A stretch of 64,000 bases of DNA from Streptomyces cavernae (lineage in GTDB: Bacteria; Actinomycetota; Actinomycetes; Streptomycetales; Streptomycetaceae). A program made the translations under genes and the position numbers. Where the stretch lies: assembly GCF_004023625.1 (NCBI RefSeq), contig NZ_RPDJ01000026.1, forward strand, positions 1 through 64,000, in the 5' to 3' direction. Within the stretch, counting starts at the first letter, position 1; every line of letters starts with the position of its first letter. Under the pieces are notes generated by a model, which searched no databases, was not told the DNA's origin, and saw only the letters and a program-made list of their open reading frames with translations. Below are positions 51,638 to 63,006 of this stretch, piece after piece.

Positions 51638-53332
51638 TCAGGCGGTGAGCCCTGCCATGCGCACGGCGTGGAGGAGGTCCCGGTGGTGTTCCTGCGAGAC
51701 GCCGCGGGCCGCCTCCAGCAGGAGGGGGACGAGCCGGTCGGGTGCGACGGCGGCACTCCGGGCGGCGTCCGCGGGCGGGCGGATGCGGACGTACGCGTCG
51801 AGCAGGGAGCGCGCCTCGCCGCGCCGGCCCTCCTCGACGAGGCCCAGCGCGGCCTCGCCGATCTCCTCGGCCGGGCGGGTGACGCCCTGGCGCAGCATCT
51901 GCTCGCCGTCCGCGGCACGGCCCGCCGCGGCGAGGGCCGCGGCCACGGCGACCAGCCGGTGCGGGGGCAGCGACGCGGCCTCCCAGAGCAGGGTGGCCCA
52001 GTCCGCGGAGAGCCCGGCGCGCTGCAGTTGGTCGGCGAGCAGCGGGAAGCGGTCGGCCGGCCAGTGCGCCGCCTCGACGAGGACTCCGTGCGCCTCGCCG
52101 CCGCGGCCCTCGGTGCGCAGCCGGACCAGTGTCGCGACGGTCTCGGCGGTGATCCGGCCGGCCTCGTCGCCGAGCTGCCGCTGCGGCGGCTCGGCCGGCT
52201 CTGGCGCCGCGTCGGCGGCCCCGGCGAACCGGGCTCCCCGCGGGGACCGGGAGGCGGGCGCGGGCGAGGGCGCCGCCATGGTGGGTACGGCGACCGGCTC
52301 CACAGCCTCCTCCTCCACCATGCCGGCGAACCGGGCGCTGCCGCGGGTGCGGCGCTTGAAGCGTTGTCTGGCCTTGGACTTGGCCTTGGGGCTTGCGTCG
52401 GCGTCGGCACCCGGGTCGCCGGGGCCGGGTGCCGGCCCGAATTCGGAGGCCCCAGGGCCTCCGGGGATTCCGGGAGTTCCGGGGATGGCAGGTCTTCCGG
52501 GGGTTCCGGGCGTTCTGAGATCTGCGGGGTTCGCGGGGTCCGCGGGCCCCGGAGCACCGGTGTGGGGCCGGGTTTGCCGGGAGGCCGCCATGAAGTCGTC
52601 GTCCGGGGTGGCGGGCGCGCCGACGGAGACGTCACCGCGGGAAGGCGCGAGGAACGGGTCGTCCGGGGCCACCGACGGGGCCGTTGTGGGCTCCGGGACG
52701 AAGGCCGTGGTGCGCGGGGCGGGAGCCTCGTCGGCCCGGGCCGTGGCGTGGGCGTACGCGTCCGGCTGCCCGGGGGACGGCCGGCGCGCGTCCTCGCGGC
52801 CCCGCGGCGGGTGACCGCCGACCGCCCGCCAGGCCAACTCCGCCATACGGGACCGGAGTTCGGCGCAACGTGCGGTTGCGCGTTCATGGTCGTCGGTGGC
52901 CCAGGCCAGGTCGAGGCGGATGCCCTCGGCCTCCTGGGGGGAGGTGGCCGAGCCGAGCCTGCGGGTGAGTTCCGCCCGGCGTTCGGCGGCGTGGCGCTGT
53001 TCGCGGAGCATCTGGTCGAGGCGGTCGCCGAGTTCCTCCCGCCCGCCGGGCCGCGCGTCGTAGGCCGTGAGGGAGGCGGTGTGCAGCGCCCGGGCCCGCT
53101 CCTTCTCCCGGGCGGCGGCGTCCGCTCCGGCCGCGGTGGCGAGGTCCATCAGGAGCGCCTCGACGACGTCCCAGGGCGGAACCTCCGTTCCGTCCAGGCA
53201 CGCCCGCATACCGTCGGGGTCGCGCTGCCAGAACACCGCACACCAGCCGCCGCGCTGATCGATCCGCATCAGCATCCGGTTCAGATACTGCGCGAACTCC
53301 CGCACCTCACCCGGGAGTTGCTCCACCGTCAT
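51638..53332 (-). CDS. Ala/Pro-rich protein with collagen-like segment, unknown function
   Basis: A 564-residue protein without signal peptide or membrane segments. Residues 1-185 are helical and charged (QRHAAERRAELTRRL), 190-320 are disordered Pro/Ala/Gly, including a Gly-x-y run of about 40 residues (GTPGRPAIPGTPGIPGGPG), and a KARQRFKRRTRG basic patch follows. The C-terminal 180 residues are regular helical pairs (LVRLRTEGRGGEAHGVLVEA, LVAVAAALAAAGRAADGEQM) resembling TPR/HEAT scaffolds. TTG 53335 and ATG 53332 are alternative starts with GGGAG upstream. No recognised family beyond actinobacterial hypotheticals. Confidence 0.75.
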   Translation of the reverse strand: MTVEQLPGEVREFAQYLNRMLMRIDQRGGWCAVFWQRDPDGMRACLDGTEVPPWDVVEALLMDLATAAGADAAAREKERARALHTASLTAYDARPGGREELGDRLDQMLREQRHAAERRAELTRRLGSATSPQEAEGIRLDLAWATDDHERATARCAELRSRMAELAWRAVGGHPPRGREDARRPSPGQPDAYAHATARADEAPAPRTTAFVPEPTTAPSVAPDDPFLAPSRGDVSVGAPATPDDDFMAASRQTRPHTGAPGPADPANPADLRTPGTPGRPAIPGTPGIPGGPGASEFGPAPGPGDPGADADASPKAKSKARQRFKRRTRGSARFAGMVEEEAVEPVAVPTMAAPSPAPASRSPRGARFAGAADAAPEPAEPPQRQLGDEAGRITAETVATLVRLRTEGRGGEAHGVLVEAAHWPADRFPLLADQLQRAGLSADWATLLWEAASLPPHRLVAVAAALAAAGRAADGEQMLRQGVTRPAEEIGEAALGLVEEGRRGEARSLLDAYVRIRPPADAARSAAVAPDRLVPLLLEAARGVSQEHHRDLLHAVRMAGLTA

Positions 53333-53510
53333 CAAAGCCCACTCCCGTCACAACGGAGCCCTCCGATGTCGAGGCAACACCAACCGTGTTACAGGGCGGC
53401 TACGTTCAGTTTTCGTAGTCGACGCTTTCTGCCGGCGGCGGCAGCCTGTGCGGCCGGGAGGCCGGCGTGGCACACTCCGGCCTCCCGCCCATCCCGGCCC
53501 CAACTCACGC

Positions 53511-53762
53511 TCACGCGACCACGAAGGCACACTGCCCCGCCAGTTCGTCCATCGACAGCCCCAGCACCCCCGCCAGCGCGGCGACGGTGAAGAACGCCGG
53601 AGTGGGCGCCCGCCCCGTCTCGATCTTGCGGAGGGTCTCCGCGGAGATGCCCGCCCGAGCGGCGACGTCAGCCATACTGCGCCCGCCCCGGGCCTCGCGC
53701 AGCAGCCTGCCGAGGCGCTCGCCGCGCTCGCGCTCTTCCGGGGTCAGAGGATTCCGCACCAT
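53511..53762 (-). CDS. XRE-family helix-turn-helix regulator
   Basis: An 83-residue single-domain DNA-binding protein. The Cro/C1-type HTH covers about residues 16-72: RLLREARGGRSMADVAARAG, ISAETLRKIETGRAPTPAFF and TVAALAGVLGLSMDEL. It is divergent from a methionine aminopeptidase gene with only 32 bases between the two start codons. The minus-strand sequence TAGAAT-N6-ATG puts a -10 box exactly where a leaderless transcript would start. Autoregulation and co-regulation of map through the central ATACCGGTAT dyad are likely but inferred. Confidence 0.93.
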   Translation of the reverse strand: MVRNPLTPEERERGERLGRLLREARGGRSMADVAARAGISAETLRKIETGRAPTPAFFTVAALAGVLGLSMDELAGQCAFVVA

Positions 53763-53794
53763 GGGCCCATTCTAATACCGGTATAGTAATTGGC
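53763..53794. promoter_or_regulatory. Overlapping divergent leaderless promoters with ATACCGGTAT dyad
   Basis: Plus strand: TATAGT (53782-53787) ends 7 bases before the map ATG at 53795. Minus strand: TAGAAT (53774-53769) ends 6 bases before the XRE ATG at 53762. Both spacings are those of leaderless mRNAs, and neither start has a purine-rich ribosome site. Between the -10 boxes lies the perfect dyad ATACCGGTAT (53775-53784), overlapping the plus-strand -10. A second palindrome, ATGGGCCCAT (53761-53770), covers the XRE start codon. Confidence 0.7.
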
Positions 53795-54580
53795 ATGGTG
53801 GAACTGAAGACGGACGCGTCCATCGACGCAATGTACGAAGCGGGACAGGTCGTCGGGAGGGCGCTCACCGCGGTGCGGCGCGCCGCCGAAGTGGGCGTAT
53901 CGCTGCTGGAGCTGGACGAGATCGCCCACGGGGTACTGCGCGAGGCCGGTGCGGGCTCACCTTTCCTCGGCTACCGCCCCTCCTTCGCCCCCACCCCCTT
54001 CCCCGCGGTTATCTGCGCCTCCGTGAACGACGCGATCGTGCACGGCATACCGACCAAGTACCGGCTGCGCGACGGTGACCTGGTCTCCATCGACTGCGGC
54101 GCGGAGCTGAACGGCTGGGTCGGCGACTCGGCGATCAGCTTCGTCGTGGGTGAGGCCCGGGCCGCCGACCGGCGCCTTGTGGAGGCGGCCGAGCGGGCCC
54201 TGGCCGCAGGCATCGAGGCGGCGGTGGTCGGCAACCGCATCGGGGACATCGCGCACGCGATCGGCTCGGTGTGCCGGGCCGCGGGGTACGGCATCCCCGA
54301 CGGCTTCGGCGGGCACGGCGTGGGCCGCCGGATGCACGAGGACCCGGGGGTTCCGAACGAGGGCCGCCCCGGTCGCGGGATGCCGCTGCGGCACGGGATG
54401 GTCCTGGCCATCGAGCCGATGCTGATCGGCGGCGGCACCGACGGCTACCACGCCGCCCCGGACGGCTGGACGCTGCGGACGAACGACGGCTCCCGCGCCG
54501 CCCACACCGAACACACGGTGGCGATCACGAAGACCGGGCCCCGGATCCTCACCGCCCGGCAGGAGTCACACGTGGGTTGA
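53795..54580 (+). CDS. map: Methionine aminopeptidase, type I
   Basis: A 261-residue dinuclear-metal aminopeptidase that removes initiator Met. Metal ligands are visible in order: SIDCGAELNGWVGDSAISF (two Asp), GGHGVGRRMHEDP (His), LAIEPML (Glu) and TEHTVAIT (Glu); substrate His in NDAIVHGIP. The N-terminal extension of type Ic is absent. Streptomyces usually carry another map near the ribosomal protein genes, so this is probably an extra, regulated copy. It is paired divergently with an XRE regulator and probably translated from a leaderless message. Confidence 0.95.
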   Translation: MVELKTDASIDAMYEAGQVVGRALTAVRRAAEVGVSLLELDEIAHGVLREAGAGSPFLGYRPSFAPTPFPAVICASVNDAIVHGIPTKYRLRDGDLVSIDCGAELNGWVGDSAISFVVGEARAADRRLVEAAERALAAGIEAAVVGNRIGDIAHAIGSVCRAAGYGIPDGFGGHGVGRRMHEDPGVPNEGRPGRGMPLRHGMVLAIEPMLIGGGTDGYHAAPDGWTLRTNDGSRAAHTEHTVAITKTGPRILTARQESHVG

Positions 54581-54813
54581 CCCGGCCCCCCGCCCGCCCG
54601 CGGCCCACATGCGCGCCACCCCACCCGACGGCATGCTGTAAGGGGCACCCATGGTGACGTGAGGGCCCGGGCGCGGCAGGTGTAACCGACGCTGCCCCGG
54701 GCACCCGCGTGCGGACCGGCACGTGATCCTCTCCCGAGACTCTCGGCCTCGCCCGAGCGGGGAGGGACCCCGATGGTGTCCCGGCATGCGCCGGAACGCC
54801 GGAACGGAGGGCC

Positions 54814-57525
<2,712 letters not shown>

Positions 57526-57597
57526 GCACGGCGCACGAAGCACCCGCACGGGACCTCACGGGGGCCTCACACGAGGACCTCACACGAGGCCCGCGCG

Positions 57598-57740
57598 GCG
57601 CGCTGCCCGGGTGACACTTCTCGGACGACGCGTTCCCCGGACGGCCTCGCGAACGACGCGCTGCCCGGGGTGCCACCCGGTGCGACGCGCTGCCCGAGGT
57701 GCCCGGGGTGGCACCTCTCGAACGACGCGCTGACCGGGGC
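57598..57740. repeat. Imperfect direct repeats GACGCGCTGCCCGG
   Basis: The 257-base gap after the Clp gene contains four to five imperfect copies of CTCGCGAACGACGCGCTGCC-like units spaced 30-60 bases apart, at about 57622, 57649, 57681 and 57718, several followed by GGGGTG-C-C. No ORF is supported. The repeats may form alternative hairpins at the 3' ends of the convergent Clp and gamma-glutamyltransferase genes. Confidence 0.55.
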
Positions 57741-57782
57741 GGGCGCCTTCCGCCAGGCCTGGGCAGCGGCGCGCCCGTACTG

Positions 57783-59609
57783 TCACGGTGCCGGCCGCAC
57801 CACCATCGCCGATCCGCCGCCCCGGCGCACCTTCTCCGCCGCCGCGAGCCACCTGCCGTCCGGAAGCCGCTGGACGCCGGTCGCCGCGCCGATCTCCGAG
57901 TTCTGCCGGAAGCCGTGGCCGAGAGCCTCCAGTTGGGCCTTCAGCGGACTGGTCCACAGTCCCGGCTCCAGTTCGGTGGTGGTCTGGTTGCGCTGGCTGG
58001 CGCGCGGTGCGGCGATCGCGTCCACCAGGGGCAGACCCCGATCCAGCAGACCGGTCAGGGTCTGCAGGACGGTGGTGATGATGGTCGCGCCGCCCGGTGA
58101 GCCGAGCGCCACCACGGGCTTCGCGTTGCGGTCGAGCACGATCGTCGGCGACATCGACGAGCGCGGCCGCTTGCCCGGGCCGGGGAGGTTCGGGTCGTGG
58201 ACGGCCGGGTTCGCCGGGGTGAAGGAGAAGTCCGTCAGCTCGTTGTTGAGGATGAAGCCGCGGCCGGGGACCGTGATGCCGCTGCCTCCGGTCTGCTCGA
58301 TGGTGAGCGTGTAGGCGACGACGTTGCCCCACTTGTCGGCCGTCGTCAGGTGCGTCGTGCTCTCGCCCTCGTACGTCGTCGGGGCCGCCGTGCCGGCCGT
58401 GGAGCAGGCGGCCGGATCACGCGGGTCGCCGGGCGCCAACGGGCTGGTCAGCACCGCGTCGTCCTTGATCAGGCACTCCCGCGAGTCGGCGTACTTCTGC
58501 GACAGCAGCTCCGTCGTCGGCACGTCCTCGAAGGCCGGGTCGCCGACCCAGCGTCCGCGGTCCGCGAAGGCGATCCGGCTCGCCTCGATGTAACGGTGCA
58601 GGTACTGAACGTCGCTCGCCTTCGAAAGGTCCGTCCTCTCAAGGATGTTGAGCGCTTCGCCCACCGTGGTGCCGCCGGAGGAGGAGGGTGCCATCCCGTA
58701 GACGCCGAAGCCTCGGTAGGAGGTCTTCGTGGGCGCCTGGCGCTTGGTGCGGTAGGCCGCCAGGTCCTTCAGGGACAGCTTGCCGGGGCGGGCGTAGTAC
58801 CCCGAAGCCGGATCCACCGGAGGCTTGTTGACCGTGGCGACGATGTCCTCGGCCAGCTTGCCCCGGTACAGGGCGCCCGCGCCCTTGCGGCCCAACTCGG
58901 CGTAGGTACGGGCCAGATCGGGGTTCTTGAAGGTCGAGCCGACCACGGGCAGTTCGCCGCCCGGCAGGAACAGCTTCGCGGTGTCCGGGAAGTTCCGGAA
59001 CCGGGCCTGGTTGGATTCGGTCTGCGAGCGGAAGGTGGCGTCGACGGTGAATCCGTCGCGGGCGAGCCGCTCGGCGGGCCTGAGCAGGGTGTCCAGCCGC
59101 TTGCTGCCCCAACTGGCCAGCGCCGTCTTCCAGGTGGCAGGCGTGCCGGGGGTGCCGACGCCCAGTCCGCTGGTGACGGCGTCGGCGAACGGGACCGGTC
59201 GGCCGTTCTCGACGAAGAGGTTCTCGTCCGCCGTGAGCGGTGCGGTCTCGCGACCGTCGATGGTGTGCACCGTACGGGACTTGGCGTCGTAGTAGACGAA
59301 GTAGCCGCCTCCGCCGATGCCCGCCGAATAGGGCTCGGTGACACCGAGGGCGGCGGCGGTGGCGACCGCGGCGTCCACCGCGTTGCCGCCCTTCCTCAGG
59401 ACCTCGATCCCGGCGGCGGACGCGTCCGCGTCGACGCTGGCGACGGCGCCGCCGTGGCCGACGGCCACGGGGACCTTCTCGACCACCGCCATACCGGCCG
59501 CTGCCGGACCGGCCGCCGCCGTATCCGAGTGCGGCGGCGCCGCCCCCACCGACACGACCGCGGCCGAAACCGCCAATAACGTCAGATTCCGCGCGACAGG
59601 GCGACGCAT
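57783..59609 (-). CDS. ggt: Secreted gamma-glutamyltransferase
   Basis: A 608-residue exported Ntn hydrolase that transfers or hydrolyses gamma-glutamyl groups, for example from glutathione. Signal peptide about 1-33; large subunit with GGNAVDAAVATAAALGVTEPY, GIGGGGYFVYYD and DGRETAP (gamma-glutamyl carboxylate Arg); autocleavage before Thr418 in GESTTHLTTADKWGN; small subunit with NNELTDFSF, RPRSSMSPTIVL and SPGGATIITTVLQ. All classical residues are intact, unlike the more divergent homologue at 38137-40053. ATG with GGAGGTACGC upstream. It converges on the Clp gene. Confidence 0.95.
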   Translation of the reverse strand: MRRPVARNLTLLAVSAAVVSVGAAPPHSDTAAAGPAAAGMAVVEKVPVAVGHGGAVASVDADASAAGIEVLRKGGNAVDAAVATAAALGVTEPYSAGIGGGGYFVYYDAKSRTVHTIDGRETAPLTADENLFVENGRPVPFADAVTSGLGVGTPGTPATWKTALASWGSKRLDTLLRPAERLARDGFTVDATFRSQTESNQARFRNFPDTAKLFLPGGELPVVGSTFKNPDLARTYAELGRKGAGALYRGKLAEDIVATVNKPPVDPASGYYARPGKLSLKDLAAYRTKRQAPTKTSYRGFGVYGMAPSSSGGTTVGEALNILERTDLSKASDVQYLHRYIEASRIAFADRGRWVGDPAFEDVPTTELLSQKYADSRECLIKDDAVLTSPLAPGDPRDPAACSTAGTAAPTTYEGESTTHLTTADKWGNVVAYTLTIEQTGGSGITVPGRGFILNNELTDFSFTPANPAVHDPNLPGPGKRPRSSMSPTIVLDRNAKPVVALGSPGGATIITTVLQTLTGLLDRGLPLVDAIAAPRASQRNQTTTELEPGLWTSPLKAQLEALGHGFRQNSEIGAATGVQRLPDGRWLAAAEKVRRGGGSAMVVRPAP

Positions 59610-59723
59610 GCGTACCTCCAGTCAACAGCCGTCCGCGCAGCGTAACGCTGTTGCCATGATCCCGTCAGGATTGCCGGGCCGTGTCCCGGAGCACCATCCG
59701 CCGGGGCGCTAGCATGCGCGCCC

Positions 59724-60479
59724 ATGAATGACGACGTGCGCAATATCGTCCTGGGCGTGCTGGCGGCCGGCATCAGCGCCGGGCTGGGCTGGATCGCCCG
59801 GACGTACCTGTGGAAGCGGAAGCTCCGTCGCAAGCAGGCGTTCTTCGGGCTGCCCGACAACTCGGAGTCGCTGCTGGTGGTCAACCGCGACGCCGGCAGT
59901 CCGGACCTGGCGGTACACCGCTACGACGTGTTCGCGCTCCTGGAACTCGCCGCCCTGATCAAGGACTGCAACGCGCACGCCGAGGTCATCACCCAGGACG
60001 CGGCCCGCCAGGGCTTCGGGGAGCGCACGGAGTTCTGCGTCGGCGGCCCGGGCTCGAATCGCCGTATGTGGGCCCACATGCAGGCCATGCTTCCCGGGGT
60101 CCGGGTGAACACCGACCCGGACCCCGGCCCGGACCGGCTCGCCTTCCAGATAGGCACCGAGCGCTACCGCATGGAGTCCGGTCTGACCGAGTACGTGCTG
60201 CTCGCGCGGCTCACCGCCAGCCAGCCCGGTCCAACCAGACCCGTCTTCCTCTTCTGCGGCCAGCGGGCCATCACCAACCAGGCGGCGACCCGCTATCTGG
60301 CCCGCAACCACGAGAAGCTGGCTCGCAAGCACGGCAACAACCCCTTCGTCCTACTGCTGAAGGTGGTCAACTCCCAGGCGTACGGCCCTGATGTGGTGGA
60401 GCTGGTCGCGGATGTCACCCGGGCCGCGCAGACTCCCCTGCCGGCGGTCGCCCCGCGCAGCTCCCATCGCGCCTCATAG
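59724..60479 (+). CDS. Membrane-anchored protein of unknown function
   Basis: A 251-residue protein with one N-terminal transmembrane helix (residues about 6-27, NIVLGVLAAGISAGLGWIAR) followed by a basic KRKLRRKQ stop-transfer, placing the globular part in the cytoplasm. That part alternates strands and helices: ESLLVVNRDAGSPDLAVHRYDVFALLELAALIKD is split over residues 50-82, then EFCVGGPGSNRRMWAHMQAM, VFLFCGQRAITNQAATRYLA and NPFVLLLKVVNSQ. The pattern looks Rossmann-like, with a Gly-rich GGPGSN turn that could bind a nucleotide. I do not recognise a named family. ATG preceded by GCGCGCCC, no ribosome site. Confidence 0.72.
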   Translation: MNDDVRNIVLGVLAAGISAGLGWIARTYLWKRKLRRKQAFFGLPDNSESLLVVNRDAGSPDLAVHRYDVFALLELAALIKDCNAHAEVITQDAARQGFGERTEFCVGGPGSNRRMWAHMQAMLPGVRVNTDPDPGPDRLAFQIGTERYRMESGLTEYVLLARLTASQPGPTRPVFLFCGQRAITNQAATRYLARNHEKLARKHGNNPFVLLLKVVNSQAYGPDVVELVADVTRAAQTPLPAVAPRSSHRAS

Positions 60480-60501
60480 ATTTCACGCCGACTCAACGAT
60501 C

Positions 60502-60532
60502 GTTACTGGTACGTAACTTACTGACGGGTTAC
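60502..60532. promoter_or_regulatory. GTTAC/GTAAC half-site cluster upstream of the CocE-like hydrolase
   Basis: GTTAC (60502-60506) and GTAAC (60513-60517) form a dyad with a 6-base centre TGGTAC. A third half-site, GGTTACC, follows at 60527-60533, so the segment also reads as TTACTGACGGGTTA. This is typical TetR-operator architecture, about 60-90 bases before the GTG start. The regulator is not identified; none is adjacent. Confidence 0.5.
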
Positions 60533-60593
60533 CTCGGGTAGCCGGCCGAAGCTACCGTCGGGTCACTTCATTGACACGTGCGAGGAGTGACCT

Positions 60594-62162
60594 GTGGGAC
60601 ATCTGCGCACCACCGCCGTCGGAGCCGTCTCCGCGTCGTTGATCGCCGGTGCCGCCCCGGGGCTCGCCCCCGCCGTACACGCGACGCCCGCCGCCACCCC
60701 CACGGCGCCGGGCGTGAGATTCGTCGACATCCCGGGCGACGGCGGCACCGTCCTGAAGGCGAACATCGTCACGCCCGCGGACCGTTCGGGCCGCCACCCG
60801 CTGCTCGTCCTGCCCACCAGCTGGGGCCTGCCCCAGGTCCAGTACCTCGCCCAGGCCCGGAAGCTGGCCGAGGCCGGCTATGTCGTGGTCACCTACAACG
60901 TGCGCGGCTTCTGGCAGTCGGGCGGGAGCATCGAGGTGGCCGGGCCCGCGGACGTCACGGACGCCTCCCGGGTCATCGACTGGGCCCTGGCCAACACACC
61001 GTCCGACCCCCGCCGGGTGGGTATGGGCGGGGTGTCGTACGGGGCGGGCATCAGCCTGTTGACTGCCGCGCACGACAAGCGGATCAAGGCCGTCGCCTCC
61101 CTCAGCGGCTGGGCGGACCTCATCGACTCGATCTACTCCGGCCGCACTCAGCACCTGCAGTCGGCCGCGCTGCTCGGCGGCGCCGGGTACGTCACCGGCC
61201 GCCCAAGCACCGAGTTCCAGGACACGCTCAAGGCGTTCTTCGCCTCCGACCTGTCCAAGGAGGAGGAACTGATCGCCTGGGGCCGCAAGCGCTCCCCCGC
61301 GGCCTACGTCGACCGGATCAACCGCAACGGCGCGGCCGTGATGCTGGCGGGCGCCTGGGGCGACAGCATCTTCCCGCCCAACCAGTACGCCGACTTCTAC
61401 GGGCGGCTGACCGGACCCAAGCGACTGGAGCTACGCCCGGGCGACCACGCCACGCCCGAGATCACCGGGCTGTTCGGACTGCCCAACGACGTCTGGACGG
61501 ACACCGTCCGCTGGTTCGACCACTACCTCAGGGGCGTGGACAACGGTATCGACCGGGAACAGCCCGTTCGGCTCAAGTCCCGCTCGGGCGGCGGCCACGA
61601 GGGCTACCCGGACTGGAAGTCGGCCACCGCGGCACAGCGGAAGTTCGATCTGGCGGGGACCACCACCGTCCGGGCCAACGTCGACTCGGGCGCCGACGGC
61701 GGGGTCGTCCTCCTCTCCAGCATCCTCGACCAGCTGACCCGGCTGCCGCCCATGGCCTCCATCCCCCTGTTGCCGCGCCGGTACGCGGCCGTGTGGCAGT
61801 CCGGGAAGTACCCCACGGCACAACAGGTGCGCGGAACGGCCAAGTTGCACACCACGGTCACCGCGACGAAGAAGAGCGGCACCCTCGTCGCCTACCTCTA
61901 CGACGTGGGTCCGCTCGGCGTCGGCAAGCTGGTCAGCCACGCGCCGTACACCTTCCACGGACAGACTCCCGGCGAGCCGTTCAGTGTGGACCTGGACCTG
62001 TTCTCCACGGCCTACGACGTGCCGGCGGGGCATCGCCTCGCCCTGGTGGTCGACACGGTCGACCCGCTGTACATCGAGCACAACCCGTCCGGCGCGCAGC
62101 TGACCTTCTCCTCGCCGCGGCACGACCCCTCGTACGTGTCGGTGCCGCTGCGCAAGAAGTGA
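60594..62162 (+). CDS. Secreted CocE/NonD-family (X-Pro dipeptidyl-peptidase-like) alpha/beta hydrolase
   Basis: A 522-residue exported serine hydrolase. Signal peptide about 1-30 (cleavage after VHA). The alpha/beta domain has VTYNVRGFWQSGG, the nucleophile elbow GGVSYGAG, GAWGDSIFPPNQ (Asp) and RPGDHATPE (His). The C-terminal 160 residues form the jelly-roll/galactose-binding-like domain of X-Pro dipeptidyl peptidases and cocaine esterase (GTLVAYLYDVGP ... GHRLALVVDTVDP). Substrate could be peptide or ester. GTG start with GAGGAG 7 bases upstream. Confidence 0.9.
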   Translation: MGHLRTTAVGAVSASLIAGAAPGLAPAVHATPAATPTAPGVRFVDIPGDGGTVLKANIVTPADRSGRHPLLVLPTSWGLPQVQYLAQARKLAEAGYVVVTYNVRGFWQSGGSIEVAGPADVTDASRVIDWALANTPSDPRRVGMGGVSYGAGISLLTAAHDKRIKAVASLSGWADLIDSIYSGRTQHLQSAALLGGAGYVTGRPSTEFQDTLKAFFASDLSKEEELIAWGRKRSPAAYVDRINRNGAAVMLAGAWGDSIFPPNQYADFYGRLTGPKRLELRPGDHATPEITGLFGLPNDVWTDTVRWFDHYLRGVDNGIDREQPVRLKSRSGGGHEGYPDWKSATAAQRKFDLAGTTTVRANVDSGADGGVVLLSSILDQLTRLPPMASIPLLPRRYAAVWQSGKYPTAQQVRGTAKLHTTVTATKKSGTLVAYLYDVGPLGVGKLVSHAPYTFHGQTPGEPFSVDLDLFSTAYDVPAGHRLALVVDTVDPLYIEHNPSGAQLTFSSPRHDPSYVSVPLRKK

Positions 62163-62384
62163 TCTTCGGCTGTCGCCGGGCGGGCCCGCTCAGGACCGGC
62201 GCAACCCCGCACAGTGTCGGCGAACGCCACGCGGCTCGAACCGCGGATCGGGAGGGATGCTCAGCCCCAATGCTCAGCCCCCTCACTCTCACCGCTGTGC
62301 CGTGATGGCCGCAAACTACTCACCACAGAATTGACTTAAGGGACGACACGCACTTTCCGGACATTATGCATACTGGCCATCCGT

Positions 62385-62825
62385 CTATCCCTCGGAGACC
62401 TCCGCGTACAACTGGGAGAGCTCCGGCACCCCGCTGGCCGCCCACTCGTGCCCCGAGGTGACCACATCGATCTCCCGCCCCGAGGTCAGCCGCACCACCG
62501 GCCGGCCACTGGGCCACACCTCCCACACCGCCCCCTCCACCGTCCGCACGATGACCGTGCCCAGATAGAGCCCTGCGTCGTTGCCCAGCCAGGGCAACAC
62601 CTCCTCGTCCTCCCGCCAGCGGGGCAGGAGTTGGTCGAGCGCCTCCAACGAGGCCACGGAGTCGTCGAGTCGGATTCCCGCCCGGCTCGCCTGGGAGCGC
62701 AGCAACTCGCATTCGGAAAGGAGTTCGGCAACACCCTCGGGGTCACTGTCACCCTCGGAGTAGACCGCGACACCGCGGGCGGGGCTCCGCTTCTTGCGCC
62801 AGTTGTCCAGGAAAGGGATGTTCAT
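62385..62825 (-). CDS. DUF6278-family protein
   Basis: A 146-residue cytoplasmic protein recognised from its start NIPFLDNWRKKRSPARGVA and the blocks VAELLSECELLRSQASRAGI, LEALDQLLPRWREDEEVLPW, LGNDAGLYLGTVIV and GREIDVVTSG, which are characteristic of a conserved Streptomyces family of unknown function (DUF6278 as I recall it). The pattern is an N-terminal helical half and a C-terminal beta sheet ending in a short helix. No catalytic residues are apparent. It has no clear operon partner; 222 bases separate it from the convergent hydrolase gene. Confidence 0.75.
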   Translation of the reverse strand: MNIPFLDNWRKKRSPARGVAVYSEGDSDPEGVAELLSECELLRSQASRAGIRLDDSVASLEALDQLLPRWREDEEVLPWLGNDAGLYLGTVIVRTVEGAVWEVWPSGRPVVRLTSGREIDVVTSGHEWAASGVPELSQLYAEVSEG

Positions 62826-63006
62826 ACGTCCAGCCTGTCATTTCCTGCCGTGCGCCGCACCACAGGCACGCTGAACCGTACGTTCCAGGAAAGTTCGAGT
62901 TCAGTTGGCGCACGTCTCGCCGTCGCGTTCCCGTCGCGTCCTTGGTTTTTCGGAGACTGAAAGAGCTCGGTGCAGAGTTGTCAGGTCGTCAGCGAACGGG
63001 GGAACG

